A stretch of 64,000 bases of DNA. Source: Hyphomicrobiales bacterium (GTDB lineage: Bacteria; Pseudomonadota; Alphaproteobacteria; Rhizobiales; Rhizobiaceae). A program made the translations under genes and the position numbers. The stretch covers positions 1-64,000 of the forward strand of contig UCKS01000015.1 of assembly GCA_900473045.1 (NCBI GenBank), read 5' to 3'. This document shows positions 44,419 through 53,900 of this stretch, in pieces (the first letter of the stretch is position 1; the number at the start of each line of letters is the position of its first letter). The notes below the pieces were generated by a model that saw nothing but the letters and a program-made list of their open reading frames with translations, did no database searches and was not told where the DNA came from.

Positions 44419-45283
44419 CTACTGCGCGACCGAAACCGTTTCACGAACCTGCCTGACAGCATTGAAGACCTCTCCAGGCATGCCGAACCCTGGAGCGCCA
44501 TAGAGTAAACGAAGCTCTTCGCTATGACGGTCGGGGTCGAGCAGGACCTCCGCCAAATGATCGAAGCGTCGCAGTTCCTCGGCGCTGATCTCCGCGTCTG
44601 GGGATGGCATCGCCCCCCAGTCGTCCCACGGCAGCATCTCGACCTTGTTCAGGCTGGCGAGGTCACGGATCATATTTGAGGCGATGAACCAGAAGCCGCC
44701 TCCATCGAAGATGCCAAAGCGGTTGGGGTCGTCCTCGCCACGCCGGCAGAGTTGCCAGGCCTGGGCGGCCAGCAGGAACTCACCCGACGGCAAGTCGAGA
44801 GTGTCGAATACCAGCCCCAGTTCAACGCTGAAAGTCATCGATCTGAAAATCGACCATCCGCCAGCGATCACCGTTCCAGACCTCCACCACCCAGTGGTCG
44901 ATCGCCTTATCGGGAGCGAAATAAGTGCCGAAACCGCACCGCGACCTGGTCGCACAGCCGTTCGCTCGCAAGGCCGACACCGCGAGCAGCGAGAAATGGC
45001 TGCAGACACCAACCGCGCGACCCGCAGCAGGGCGTGGTGAATCGCCCCCCGCAAGGACGCCGTCCAGCACGGCGTCCACCGATCTCCTTTGCGAGAGTTC
45101 ACGGCGCTCCGGGGTCAGCTCTTCGCCATATCTCGACGCCCAGTGTTCGTGAAGCATTCTTCCGTGAATCCAGGCGGCTAGGTCGGCGATGTCCGTTGGA
45201 GCGCCTGCCAGTCCGACCTTATCCTTCTTTGCCGTGGAATGCGGGCCTGGTTCTCGGAAGTAGTCCAGCGTAACCATGTCCAT
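44419..45283 (-). pseudogene. Transglutaminase-like protein with one frameshift
   Basis: The first frame starts MDMVTLDYFREPGP at 45283, with GGAGG eight bases upstream. It carries the Cys-His-Asp triad region (VGVCSHFSLLAVSALRANG, DHWVVEVWNGDRWRMVDFQID) of transglutaminase-core proteins. It runs into a stop at 44822. A shift near 44835 restores FSVELGLVFDTLDLPSGEFLLAAQAWQL, continuing to VRETVSVAQ at 44419. The C-terminal part is well formed, so the break is recent, a sequencing error or, less likely, programmed. Confidence 0.8.
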
Positions 45284-45425
45284 GAGTATCCTCCAAGGCC
45301 GGATGATCCAGCGAGGGCGCATTGGTGTCAAGCGCACGGCGAACGCCCGCTTCGGCCGACGACAGACTTCTGCCTTGTATTCGTAGCGGCCGCCGAAAAC
45401 CGGCGGCCGCATTTACGTTCCTGCG

Positions 45426-46799
45426 TTACTTCACATTGCCAAACAGCATGTTGAGGCCTTCGGTGATCGTCGGGTGGGCGAAGATACCGTCCCTGATGGC
45501 TGTGAACGGAACCTTCCCAAGCATAGCCATCTGAACGACGCTCATGACTTCACCCGCGTATACGCCGAGCATGCTAAAGCCGAGGATCTCGTCGGTATCC
45601 TTTGCAACCAAGGCTTTCATGAAGCCCTGTCTTTGAGAAAGTGTCCGCGCGCGGGGAACCACATCCATTGGCAGCCTCGCTGTGCGATACTCAATTTTCC
45701 TAAGGCCGGCTTCCGTTTCGTTCAGTCCGACACGGGCGAACTCCGGATCGATGAAGACGCAGTACGGTATGATGCGTCCCTTGGTCGATCGGTCGCCGCC
45801 CTTCAGTTGACTTGCTACGACCCGGTAGTCATCGAGAGACGCGTGCGTGAACATCGGAGTGCCGGCGACCTCGCCCATCGCCCACACGCCGTCTGCAGTT
45901 GTGCGAAGGTGCTCATCGACCTTGATGAAACCGCGAGTGTCCAGCTCCACTCCTGCGCTCTCCATTCCGATGTCCGCAGTTCGCGGACGCCTTCCCGCTG
46001 CGACCAGAAGGTGCGACCCCTCGAAAATGCGGCCGTCAGAAGTCTTGATCGAAACCGACTGCCCAGATCGGCCCGCAACCGTCGCGCCAGCACAATTGAA
46101 AGCGACATTTACTCCTTCTCGCTGCAAGACTTCGAGTAGCGCCGAGCTAACGTCTTCGTCCTCCCTCGCTCCGAGCCTCGAACCCGTCTCGATAATCGTG
46201 ACTTCGGACCCAAGCCTCCGGAAGGCCTGGCCGAGCTCCATGCCGATATAGCCACCTCCGAGAACCAGTAGGTGGCTCGGCATGTCGCCCAGCTGGAGAG
46301 CCTCGACGTGAGTGATGGGATTCGCCGCCAAGAGCCCAGGCATATCCGGCACAGCGGCCGTCGTTCCCAGGTTGATGTAGACTTTGTCTGCCTTCAGGGT
46401 GCGTATACCGTTCCCGGTGTCGACCGCGATCGTTCTCGGAGCCACGAACTTGCCCCAGCCGATGACGAGATCGAAGCCGCTCGCGTCAAATCCGGCCTGG
46501 TTGAAGGCGACCATCTCGGCGACGACGCTGGCTGTTCGGTTGCGGACCAAGTCGAGGCTCGTGCGGACGTTGTCGACCTCAGTTCCGAATTCTGAGGCCC
46601 TACGGGTGGCGTGCGCCACCTCCGCGCTCCGGATCAGGGTCTTGCTCGGGATGCAGGCTATGTTGATACACGAGCCTCCGATCAGCCCGGCTTCAACCAC
46701 CGCAACGCGTTTGCCAGCCTTCGCTTGCTCTATCGCCAGAGTCTTTCCCGCTTTCCCGCCTCCGAAAACTAGAATATCGAACGTTTCAACTTGCGCCAC
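45426..46799 (-). CDS. FAD-dependent pyridine nucleotide-disulfide oxidoreductase (RclA/mercuric-reductase-like)
   Basis: This 457-residue flavoprotein has the FAD fold VFGGGKAGKTLAIEQAKAG, a redox-active disulfide CINIACIPSKT (Cys pair four residues apart) and an NAD(P) domain LLVLGGGYIGMELGQAFRRLG. The dimer-interface end contains HPTITEGL with the catalytic His. The GKAGKT opening resembles RclA, a reductase linked to reactive-chlorine and copper stress. No heavy-metal domain or C-terminal Cys pair is present, so it is not a classical MerA. The start at 46799 follows GGAGACC. Confidence 0.9.
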   Translation of the reverse strand: MAQVETFDILVFGGGKAGKTLAIEQAKAGKRVAVVEAGLIGGSCINIACIPSKTLIRSAEVAHATRRASEFGTEVDNVRTSLDLVRNRTASVVAEMVAFNQAGFDASGFDLVIGWGKFVAPRTIAVDTGNGIRTLKADKVYINLGTTAAVPDMPGLLAANPITHVEALQLGDMPSHLLVLGGGYIGMELGQAFRRLGSEVTIIETGSRLGAREDEDVSSALLEVLQREGVNVAFNCAGATVAGRSGQSVSIKTSDGRIFEGSHLLVAAGRRPRTADIGMESAGVELDTRGFIKVDEHLRTTADGVWAMGEVAGTPMFTHASLDDYRVVASQLKGGDRSTKGRIIPYCVFIDPEFARVGLNETEAGLRKIEYRTARLPMDVVPRARTLSQRQGFMKALVAKDTDEILGFSMLGVYAGEVMSVVQMAMLGKVPFTAIRDGIFAHPTITEGLNMLFGNVK

Positions 46800-46892
46800 T
46801 TGAGGTCTCCTTGAATATAATCTTCATCCAAGACCAAAGCACTTTCGCCTCTCCCGCGATTGTAAAATCGGGCGACCGTCCGTGACGCAAAT

Positions 46893-47951
46893 TCAGTCAA
46901 GCGGCACGATGGTCGATAGGTAAAGCCCTGTGGGCGTTAGCCGCTGCGCCATCTTTCCGCGGAGCTGGCCCTCGATGATCGCACGGAGCAGCTTGGACCC
47001 TTCGCTGGGTGCTTGGGGAACAATGACAGTCGGTCCGCCGATTTCCCTCCACCAGAGGCTAAGCTCGCCTTCGCAGATCGACCATTGTACCACGACGACA
47101 CCCGTGGGGACTGACAAAGAGCCGTGTTTCAGGGCATTGGTCGCAAGCTCGTTTGCAAAGAGACCGACTGCCGCCGCGGTAGAAGCGCTTAGCTCAACGT
47201 CAGGACCGTCGACCATGACCCGAGACAAGTCGTCAGCCTGATACGGAGATAGCACTGCCGTTAACACGTCTTTGAGCAAAACCGTGCACGACCCCTGGCA
47301 GCCTTGGTCAAGAAAGTCATGCACCTTCGCTAACGTCGAAAGCCTTCCCGCAAAGGCTGCCGAATGCGCTGTCGGCAGAGAAAGCCGGGCGAGACCGATG
47401 GCAGCCGCGTACGCGTTCTTCAGACGGTGTCGGACTTCGTCGCGTTCCAGTTCCAGCCGAATGTTCGTCTCGGATATCGCGGCGAGGTCGCGGCACCTAA
47501 GGATCGCCGCAGAAGCGGCCTGCGCGAGGGTGCGAGCTGCGTTCATCTCATTTGGATCCGGCCGATGCGCTACGTCTTGGGTTACGGCAGGTGGCAAAGA
47601 GTTCCGTGGCATCTTTGCGGCTACCAGCACTGTCATGGCATTTTGCAATCCGGGCCCAACCGGCCGCACGTCCACAGCCGGAACTGTTTCGGAAGCTGAC
47701 AGGCACGATAGCGATCCCGACTGGAAAGGTAGTCGTGACGGTGCGTCGCGCTCCGGACCGGAAGATCTCTCTACTCCGGACATCAAAGGCGAGCGGTCCT
47801 CGCCTGAGTCTTCAATGGCAATTCCGTCACCGGCGAGAATATTCCGCCCGGCTGCCCGAGCAATTTCGGAAATCTGATCGCGATCGTTTGACGCGGCTAT
47901 CTGGATCAGCGCTTCGATAAGTATGGAGTGAGTTTTTGACATTTGGGGCAC
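46893..47951 (-). CDS. HWE/HisKA2-type sensor histidine kinase
   Basis: This is a 352-residue soluble kinase. A poorly conserved GAF-like N-terminal half (about residues 10-160) precedes the phosphoacceptor helix DEVRHRLKNAYAAAIGLARL (His in RHRLKN) and an HATPase region with NELATNALKHGSL. It has the compact form of HWE kinases common in rhizobia, without a membrane segment, so it senses a cytoplasmic cue. No regulator gene is adjacent. Stand-alone receivers at 34010 and 12804 are possible partners, but that is speculative. The start is 47951 or the Met at 47942. Confidence 0.87.
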   Translation of the reverse strand: MPQMSKTHSILIEALIQIAASNDRDQISEIARAAGRNILAGDGIAIEDSGEDRSPLMSGVERSSGPERDAPSRLPFQSGSLSCLSASETVPAVDVRPVGPGLQNAMTVLVAAKMPRNSLPPAVTQDVAHRPDPNEMNAARTLAQAASAAILRCRDLAAISETNIRLELERDEVRHRLKNAYAAAIGLARLSLPTAHSAAFAGRLSTLAKVHDFLDQGCQGSCTVLLKDVLTAVLSPYQADDLSRVMVDGPDVELSASTAAAVGLFANELATNALKHGSLSVPTGVVVVQWSICEGELSLWWREIGGPTVIVPQAPSEGSKLLRAIIEGQLRGKMAQRLTPTGLYLSTIVPLD

Positions 47952-48268
47952 CGAATCTCGGAACGTCGCCGTAGCAACTTGGAATGTTCCAATGGCTACG
48001 GCCTGGGCACGCCGTCGAATAGGATAATTCGGCCTTGAGATTTCATCGTGATGGACCGGATAAGCAGAACTCGGGTTCGCGCGGTTTGAATTGATCTCAA
48101 GCGCCGTCGGCGCACCGAATAACTCCTCGATTGTGCAAGATCGAGAGAACTCGCCCGCTTAATAATTTCGATAGGCCGTCGCAATCGCATGACACTGGGA
48201 TTCATTATGACAACTATCTCATCGTCAAAGCTGAGAGGCCTCGGCACATTCGAACACTTGTTCGCCGC
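47952..48268. other. Intergenic stretch
   Basis: I see no supportable gene between the kinase and the IS remnant. Confidence 0.4.
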
Positions 48269-48337
48269 TATGGCAAATCCCATCAAGCGTCTCAACGGCA
48301 AGATCAAACGACGCACCGAAGCGGTCGGCATCTTTCC
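48269..48337 (+). mobile_element. Remnant of an IS256-family transposase
   Basis: The frame reads MANPIKRLNGKIKRRTEAVG followed by IFP, closely resembling the conserved NPLERLNGEIKRRTDVVGIFPN segment near the C-terminus of IS256-family (mutator) transposases. It is lost on both sides and stops at 48374. No terminal inverted repeats are visible, so it is a fossil rather than an active element. Confidence 0.75.
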
Positions 48338-48389
48338 CAAACCGACGTTCGTTCTTGAATTGTTCTGTTTGTAGGACTATCGTGCGCAA

Positions 48390-48791
48390 ATGATGAAAGA
48401 GAAATTCCTTCGCGGCGAGTATGACCGGATAATTGCTTCCGGCGAGTTCATGTATTCTGCCTGGCGTGATAATTTCGAGGTCTTCTGCAACGATCTTTGG
48501 GACATGACACCCAACTACCGATCCCATCGGCTCGTGGCTATGGTTGACAAAAGCCTGGGATTTTCGCCTGGAAACATCGAATTTCACTTTGAGCAACCTC
48601 GTGCGCGAAATGTTCTCCGCAAACAAAAGCCAAAGGTGAAGACGCAAAAAACAACGAAGAAAACTGTGCGTGCTGTACCGAAGGATCAGAGAAAAGCTCT
48701 TGAAGCAGCGGCTAGGGAGGCACGGCGAAAGCAACTTGCTGAAGAGTTCAAGCGGTGGGAACAGCGTCGATCCGTTTCGTCTTCAGGGTAG
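48390..48791 (+). CDS. Hypothetical protein with a basic C-terminal tail
   Basis: This 133-residue protein has an N-terminal globular part (MMKEKFLRGEYDRIIASGEF, then WDMTPNYRSHRLVAMVDKSLGFSPGNIEFHF). Its tail is rich in Lys and Arg (KTQKTTKKTVRAVPKDQRKALEAAAREARRKQ). The tail would form a basic helix, possibly DNA- or RNA-binding. I do not recognise a family. The gene follows the IS remnant, so recent transfer is possible. Confidence 0.55.
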   Translation: MMKEKFLRGEYDRIIASGEFMYSAWRDNFEVFCNDLWDMTPNYRSHRLVAMVDKSLGFSPGNIEFHFEQPRARNVLRKQKPKVKTQKTTKKTVRAVPKDQRKALEAAAREARRKQLAEEFKRWEQRRSVSSSG

Positions 48792-49212
48792 CCACGACGT
48801 CTGGTCTGAGTATGCGGTCTCAGGTGGGATGTAGACACATGGCTGGACTGCAAAATCAGTTGTTGCGAAACTGGCATCCACGGACTATTTCCCATCCCCA
48901 CGCGGACGGCCTGCTGATCATTCAGCGTTTGCCGTCAGTACGCAACACACGGGCGCTCCCCAATCGGGTCGAGCGCCCGTTGTGCTTTCCACGTATACGA
49001 TAATATCCCTTGAAAATCGGCTGTTCGCTATCCCCTACGACGGGGACGTATACCGGATCGACAGTCAATTAAATGAAAACTCTATCCGGACGGCTCACCT
49101 TGGAATGAGTGGTTAGCTCGATCAAGCCAGTGGTCTGGTTCCCTCGGCCCCCGCTCCTCAATCGAGAAGGCCGTTTTGGCTTTCGTTGGAAAGCACCCTG
49201 GAGAACTACATA
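48792..49212. other. Intergenic stretch
   Basis: I see no supportable gene. Upstream of 49213 there is no obvious promoter motif. Confidence 0.4.
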
Positions 49213-49845
49213 ATGCAATACGCGGTGATAGACATTGGTTCACCGAGGCAAGGTAATCTCGGATGGTGGATCACCGGCCCCTCCATTGAGGACGGCGGCA
49301 CTGGCCCTGAAGATATGATCGCGAAATTGACTAAAGCCGTTCAAGCTGGCCCAGTGGTTCTTGGCTTTGAGGCTCCAATGTACGTGCCCGCCAAGCGCGA
49401 CATACGGGCCACCATCCAGCAGCGTCCTGGTGAAGCAGGCAGACCTTGGAGCGCCGGAGCCGGTGCGAGTGTCACAGCAATGGCTCTCGCCCTCGTTCCT
49501 GCGATTTTTGATCGTCTCGCATTCAATGTCCCCGGCATCACGGCTTGGCAAGACTGGGCGCGTAAGCCGGAGAAAGCTGGCGAGATTCTGGTTTTCGAGG
49601 CGTTCGTGACAACGGGTGTATCCAATGGTCATGCCGAAGATGCGAAGCTCGCGGCTTATGCGGTTCGGGAGCTTCTGGGTCAGGCGAACACAGAGAGTGC
49701 GCTTGGAAAGGAACCGTGCATTAGCATGCTTGGAGCCGCACTGCTTCATGCTGGGATGTCAGACGACATCGAAGAACTGCACCGCCAATGTCTGGTGGTG
49801 AAGCTTTCGAAGACGAAAAACGACCCGCTAAACATCAAGCCATAA
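49213..49845 (+). CDS. Conserved hypothetical protein, possibly RNase H-like
   Basis: This ~210-residue protein begins MQYAVIDIGSPRQGNLGWW. The Asp-containing opening strand, then VVLGFEAPMYVPAK and later SNGHAEDAKLAAYAVRELL with an acidic pair, suggest an RNase H-like fold of the DUF429 kind. This is a guess from pattern, not recognition. An upstream in-frame ATG at 49186 is also possible. It lies end-to-end (12-bp gap, convergent) with the exonuclease gene. Confidence 0.6.
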   Translation: MQYAVIDIGSPRQGNLGWWITGPSIEDGGTGPEDMIAKLTKAVQAGPVVLGFEAPMYVPAKRDIRATIQQRPGEAGRPWSAGAGASVTAMALALVPAIFDRLAFNVPGITAWQDWARKPEKAGEILVFEAFVTTGVSNGHAEDAKLAAYAVRELLGQANTESALGKEPCISMLGAALLHAGMSDDIEELHRQCLVVKLSKTKNDPLNIKP

Positions 49846-49857
49846 AGCGTGGTCGAC

Positions 49858-50625
49858 TTAGAGAAGGCTGGCTTGAGCTGGCTCGTCGTCAACAGGAGGA
49901 GGACCTTCGCCCCTGCGAGCTAATTCCGTTTCGGCAGAATATCGAATATCCCTGTCTCGATCTCCAAGGAGCTTTCGGAGGACAGCTATGTCCACCTGCT
50001 CCCAAGACTTGCCGCGCTCCGGTCCGGCTGGGATGCGAGGTAGAAGCGCCGGTTCGGCACTCCAGGCTAGCAACTGATCCAGCGAAGCATCATTGAGCAT
50101 GTCTCTGAGATGATGAGCGGTCACGTATGCATCGGGCATAGCCCGATGTGCGGGCAACCCGAACTCGTGGATTAGCCCCTCCGGCATACGCTGATAGCGC
50201 AGCATCTGGTTAGAAAAGCGCGGCAGGTGTGGCCAAAGCCTCAATGCACATTTCCAAGTGCAAATCCATTCTGCGCCTCCGGTGAGACGTGGTGAGCAGT
50301 AGCGCTGCTCAAATGCAGCTCGGTGCGCAGCTAACGCACGGATTGGTCGGTCGGGCTGTAATACCGACGCCGCGATTTCTTTCCATAAAGGTGCTCCGGT
50401 CACCTCGCGGTCAAGAATATGGTGGACAGCCATGGTTTCAGGCGAAATCGGTCGACCTGGATTGACCATCAGCGAACCGCGCTCGGTATCAACTTCCCAT
50501 CGTCCTTCCCTACCCTGGATTACATCCTGCCAGCCAATCTCGCAGACATCTTGCGGCCCATTACCAGCGGTCTCCAGATCGATCACGCGGACGAGTTTGA
50601 TTGTTGTCGGATCGCCAGACGCCAT
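49858..50625 (-). CDS. DEDDh-type 3'-5' exonuclease
   Basis: This 255-residue protein has the ExoI motif VIDLETAGNGP (catalytic Asp and Glu), an ExoII-like region AHRAAFEQRY (usually N/H-x3-D, here with Glu) and ExoIII motif HRAMPDAYVTAHHL (H and D). This is the DnaQ/DEDDh family, acting on DNA or RNA ends. The C-terminal 80 residues are outside the domain. It is not DNA polymerase III epsilon itself. Its role is unknown, and the convergent neighbour at 49213 could be a partner. Confidence 0.82.
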   Translation of the reverse strand: MASGDPTTIKLVRVIDLETAGNGPQDVCEIGWQDVIQGREGRWEVDTERGSLMVNPGRPISPETMAVHHILDREVTGAPLWKEIAASVLQPDRPIRALAAHRAAFEQRYCSPRLTGGAEWICTWKCALRLWPHLPRFSNQMLRYQRMPEGLIHEFGLPAHRAMPDAYVTAHHLRDMLNDASLDQLLAWSAEPALLPRIPAGPERGKSWEQVDIAVLRKLLGDRDRDIRYSAETELARRGEGPPPVDDEPAQASLL

Positions 50626-51045
50626 GAAAACTCCTACGACCTACTTCTCCCGGGATACTGGTACTCGCCGTTGAGATTGGGTCGCTGGCTTAAAAGCTGT
50701 TTTAAGGAAACTAGGGGTGTCTGAGGCGTGTGCAAGCCCTAAAGTCGACTCCCGGGCACACTGAAACTACGACGACCAATAAGGCAAGATTATCATGCAA
50801 GAGGCGTAAGAGATGTAATCACAGGGCTCGGTGGCTGTCGTTTTTCGAATGCGGCTGCTGCAGGCAATCATGGCCCACTGTCGCATGTGCCCGACCGCTC
50901 AAGAGAGGTGGATTTCAAACGGTTTGACAAAACGGTGTCCGACCAGGGATCTCGTTCTCGATTGCCTGCGAATCTTACTCTGTCGGTGGCAAGCAGAGCT
51001 CCAGTACTCCAAGCTGCGACACGCCCACAAACCGCGCGATGGCGC
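50626..51045. other. Intergenic stretch
   Basis: Nothing is supported here apart from the likely exonuclease promoter at its left end. Confidence 0.45.
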
Positions 51046-53199
51046 TCAAGCCCCGGCTTGGGCTAGGGGGAGAGAACGGACCCGCCTTCCTGTCGCGGAA
51101 AATATGGCATTAGCCAGAGCCGCCGCTGCCCCAGCCGTCGCAGCCTCGCCAACGCCGCCTGGCTTTTCCCCGTTGTTGATTTGATAGACCTCAATCTTCG
51201 GCGCTTCGTTAATGCGCAGAATCCTGTAGGTGTCAAAATTGGTCTGATCTACGGCCCCATTAGTGATCGTGATCTCGTTGAACATCGCCGACCCCAGGCC
51301 GAAGATCACCCCGCCCTCCATCTGAGCCCGTACCGTGTCAGGATTGATTGTTATTCCGCAGTCCACCGCGATAACGGATCGCAACAGCTTCACTTGCTTG
51401 GATGGCAACATTTCAATTTCCAGGATGTGCGCCAGGTAGCTTTCGAAGGCGAACTGGAGGCTTATTCCACGTCCCCTGCCCTTCGGCAGGCTTTCATGCC
51501 ATCCGGCTTTCTCTGCGGCGAGGTTCAAAACAGCTAGCGCGCGCGGGTTCTTCCTTAGCATTCTCTGCCGAAACTCAAGTGGGTCCTGTCCAGTGGCATG
51601 GGCCATTTCGTCAACGAAGCTTTCGATGACAAAAACATTATGTGTCGCGCCCACCCCGCGCCACCAGCTCGTGGTGACCCCGTCCGGCTCTTGGCGAACA
51701 TAATCAGCCAGTACTGCATCCTCGTCGTATGGCGTCTCAGCGGCGCAGTCGACCGCATCGGGGTCCACGCCGTTGATAAACGCGCCAGGAGCCCACCTTG
51801 CGAACACGGATGACCCGGTCACGCGGTGGGTTCGCCCGATCAAGCGCCCGCTCGCGTCAAGTCCGGCTGCGACGCGATCGTAGTAGTATGGACGGTAGAA
51901 ATCGTGAGTCATGTCCTGTTCTCGCGTCCATACGAGCTTGACCGGATACCTTATATCCTTGAGCAGTCTGGCCGCAATTTCGATGGAGTCGATGTCCAGA
52001 CGGCGTCCGAAAGCGCCACCCATAAGCTGGTTGTTGACCGTTACGTTCTCGGGCGCAAGCCCTGTCGCCTCGGCGACCGCTTTCTGCGCACGAACGGGGA
52101 CCTGGGTCCCCACCCATATTTCGGCCCGGTCATTCTCGATATGAATGGTACAGTTCAGCGGCTCAAGCGCCGAGTGCGAAAGGAATGGAGAGTGGTAGAT
52201 GGCGTCGAGCTTCGTTTTAGCTCGAGTTATAGCTTCTTCCGCGCCGTTCTGGTCGCGTATCACGACACCTTGCTTTAGCGAAGCCTCCTGCATCGCAAGC
52301 ACGATGGTTTCGGTGGAAACCGAAGCATTCGCGCCGCCGTCCCATTCGAGTTTGAGGGCGTCGATACCTTGTTTGGCTGCCCACATATGGTCGGCGATGA
52401 CAGCTATCGCCTCGTCACCCGCAGTCACAACGTCTCTAACACCGCGAACCGTCCTGGCAGCCTCTTCGTCGAATGACGCTATCTTCCCGCCTTTTACCGG
52501 AGCCATGACGAGCGTGGCGAACTTCATCCCCGGCAGACGGACGTCGATGCCGTAAATCTGCGAGCCATTTACCTTTGAGGGCGTGTCGATACGCTTTGCC
52601 TTCGTGCCGATCAACCTGAAGTGCGCCGGATCCTTGAGCGGAACATCCTCGGGAACCGGTCGCCCGGCGGCGTCAGCGGCTACTTCAACATACCGCAAGG
52701 CCCTGTTCGTGGCGTCGTGATTGATCACGCCTTTCTCGACGCGACACTCTTCCGGCTTAACACCCCATCGTTCGGCCGCCGCGCCGATCAACATCACCCT
52801 CGCGGCTGCGCCAGCCTGCCTAAGCCGCATCCAGTCGGAGCGCGTGGAGGAAGATCCGCCGGTCGCCTGGTCATGCAGGATCGGATCCATGTATTTCGAC
52901 CTGTCGGGCGGAGCAGCTTCTACCCTTACCTGATCGAGTTCGACCTCCAGCTCTTCCGCCATCAACATGGCGCTTGAGGTGTAGATGCCCTGTCCAACCT
53001 CTGTGTGAGGCATTATCAGCGTGATGCCCTCAAGATCGACTTTCACGAATGCGTTCGGCACGAAGATGGGCGAGCCGTCCGATGCGGCCGCAGCTGCGCG
53101 GCGGAGGCTCCCTGGAAGTTGAACCGCAAGAACAAGCCCTGCGGTAGCGAGTGCCGTCCCTTTTAAGAACGCTCTGCGAGACTGCAGATTCTCGATCAT
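51046..53199 (-). CDS. Molybdenum hydroxylase large subunit, isoquinoline 1-oxidoreductase beta-like (copy 1)
   Basis: This 717-residue xanthine-oxidase-family protein has a twin-arginine signal (SRRAFLKGTALATAGLVLA), so it is exported folded with its cofactor. It has molybdopterin-binding blocks MGGAFGRRLDIDSIEIAA and TTSWWRGVGATHNVFVIESFVDEMA, and the catalytic Glu in KPGGVGEAATAGAAAALANA. The substrate class is aldehydes or N-heteroaromatics. The 2Fe-2S partner gene lies 10 bp upstream. There is no FAD subunit, consistent with periplasmic IorAB-type enzymes. Confidence 0.9.
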   Translation of the reverse strand: MIENLQSRRAFLKGTALATAGLVLAVQLPGSLRRAAAAASDGSPIFVPNAFVKVDLEGITLIMPHTEVGQGIYTSSAMLMAEELEVELDQVRVEAAPPDRSKYMDPILHDQATGGSSSTRSDWMRLRQAGAAARVMLIGAAAERWGVKPEECRVEKGVINHDATNRALRYVEVAADAAGRPVPEDVPLKDPAHFRLIGTKAKRIDTPSKVNGSQIYGIDVRLPGMKFATLVMAPVKGGKIASFDEEAARTVRGVRDVVTAGDEAIAVIADHMWAAKQGIDALKLEWDGGANASVSTETIVLAMQEASLKQGVVIRDQNGAEEAITRAKTKLDAIYHSPFLSHSALEPLNCTIHIENDRAEIWVGTQVPVRAQKAVAEATGLAPENVTVNNQLMGGAFGRRLDIDSIEIAARLLKDIRYPVKLVWTREQDMTHDFYRPYYYDRVAAGLDASGRLIGRTHRVTGSSVFARWAPGAFINGVDPDAVDCAAETPYDEDAVLADYVRQEPDGVTTSWWRGVGATHNVFVIESFVDEMAHATGQDPLEFRQRMLRKNPRALAVLNLAAEKAGWHESLPKGRGRGISLQFAFESYLAHILEIEMLPSKQVKLLRSVIAVDCGITINPDTVRAQMEGGVIFGLGSAMFNEITITNGAVDQTNFDTYRILRINEAPKIEVYQINNGEKPGGVGEAATAGAAAALANAIFSATGRRVRSLPLAQAGA

Positions 53200-53209
53200 G
53201 TGTCCGTCC

Positions 53210-53659
53210 TCACAACGAAATAGAGTGAATCGCTTCGCGAATTCTCACGTAGGTTCCACAACGGCAGATGTTTCCCGCCATGGCATCATCGATATCCGTG
53301 TCGGATGGCCTTGAGTTTTCGCTCAGAAGCGCCGCGGCGGACATGATCTGCCCGGACTGACAGTAGCCGCACTGAACGACCTCCTTTTCCAACCACGCTG
53401 CCTGGACTTTCGCGCCGACCGCGGTATCGCCGATGCCTTCGATCGTTGTGATCTTCTGACCGTCGACGGCGTCTACGGTCGTCTGGCAGGACCTGACCGC
53501 AACGCCGTCCAAATGAACGGTGCAAGCACCGCACTGGGCGATGCCGCATCCATACTTCGTTCCGGTCATCCCCAGGACGTCTCGCAGAACCCAAAGCAGG
53601 GGCATGTCGTCAGGAATATCGAGATTGTATTCGCTTCCGTTGATTGTCAGCTGCTTCAC
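53210..53659 (-). CDS. 2Fe-2S subunit of molybdenum hydroxylase, IorA-like (copy 1)
   Basis: This 149-residue two-cluster ferredoxin subunit has the plant-type motif [15 protein letters not shown] ... SCQTT and the C-terminal motif [10 protein letters not shown] ... [12 protein letters not shown]. It carries electrons from the molybdenum centre. A GTG start at 53659 ([18 protein letters not shown]) with AAGGGG upstream is preferred. The frame upstream to 53713 is unrelated. There is no signal peptide, so it probably travels with the Tat-tagged large subunit. Confidence 0.9.
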   Translation of the reverse strand: MKQLTINGSEYNLDIPDDMPLLWVLRDVLGMTGTKYGCGIAQCGACTVHLDGVAVRSCQTTVDAVDGQKITTIEGIGDTAVGAKVQAAWLEKEVVQCGYCQSGQIMSAAALLSENSRPSDTDIDDAMAGNICRCGTYVRIREAIHSISL

Positions 53660-53900
53660 ATCGTATCCCCTTGTCCAAAGCCCCTGAGTTGGCGACAGCC
53701 ACCTAATGCCCAAACACTCTCAGGCTCGTGGATGCCCAACCGGTCGTCAGGGTATACTTAGCCGTAAGACTGGATTGTTACCTTCTTTTCCGACGCCGAA
53801 ATTGGATAATCCTGCACCTGCGAACAGGCCGCGACGTGTACACTTCGAGAGCGCGAACGCGCGTCCTCGGTAACATTCCATAGTCCCTTGGGAAGCGCTC

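Noticed and set aside
44419-45283. Programmed frameshift in the transglutaminase-like gene
   Set aside because: No slippery heptamer with a downstream structure was evident near 44835. Decay or sequencing error is simpler.
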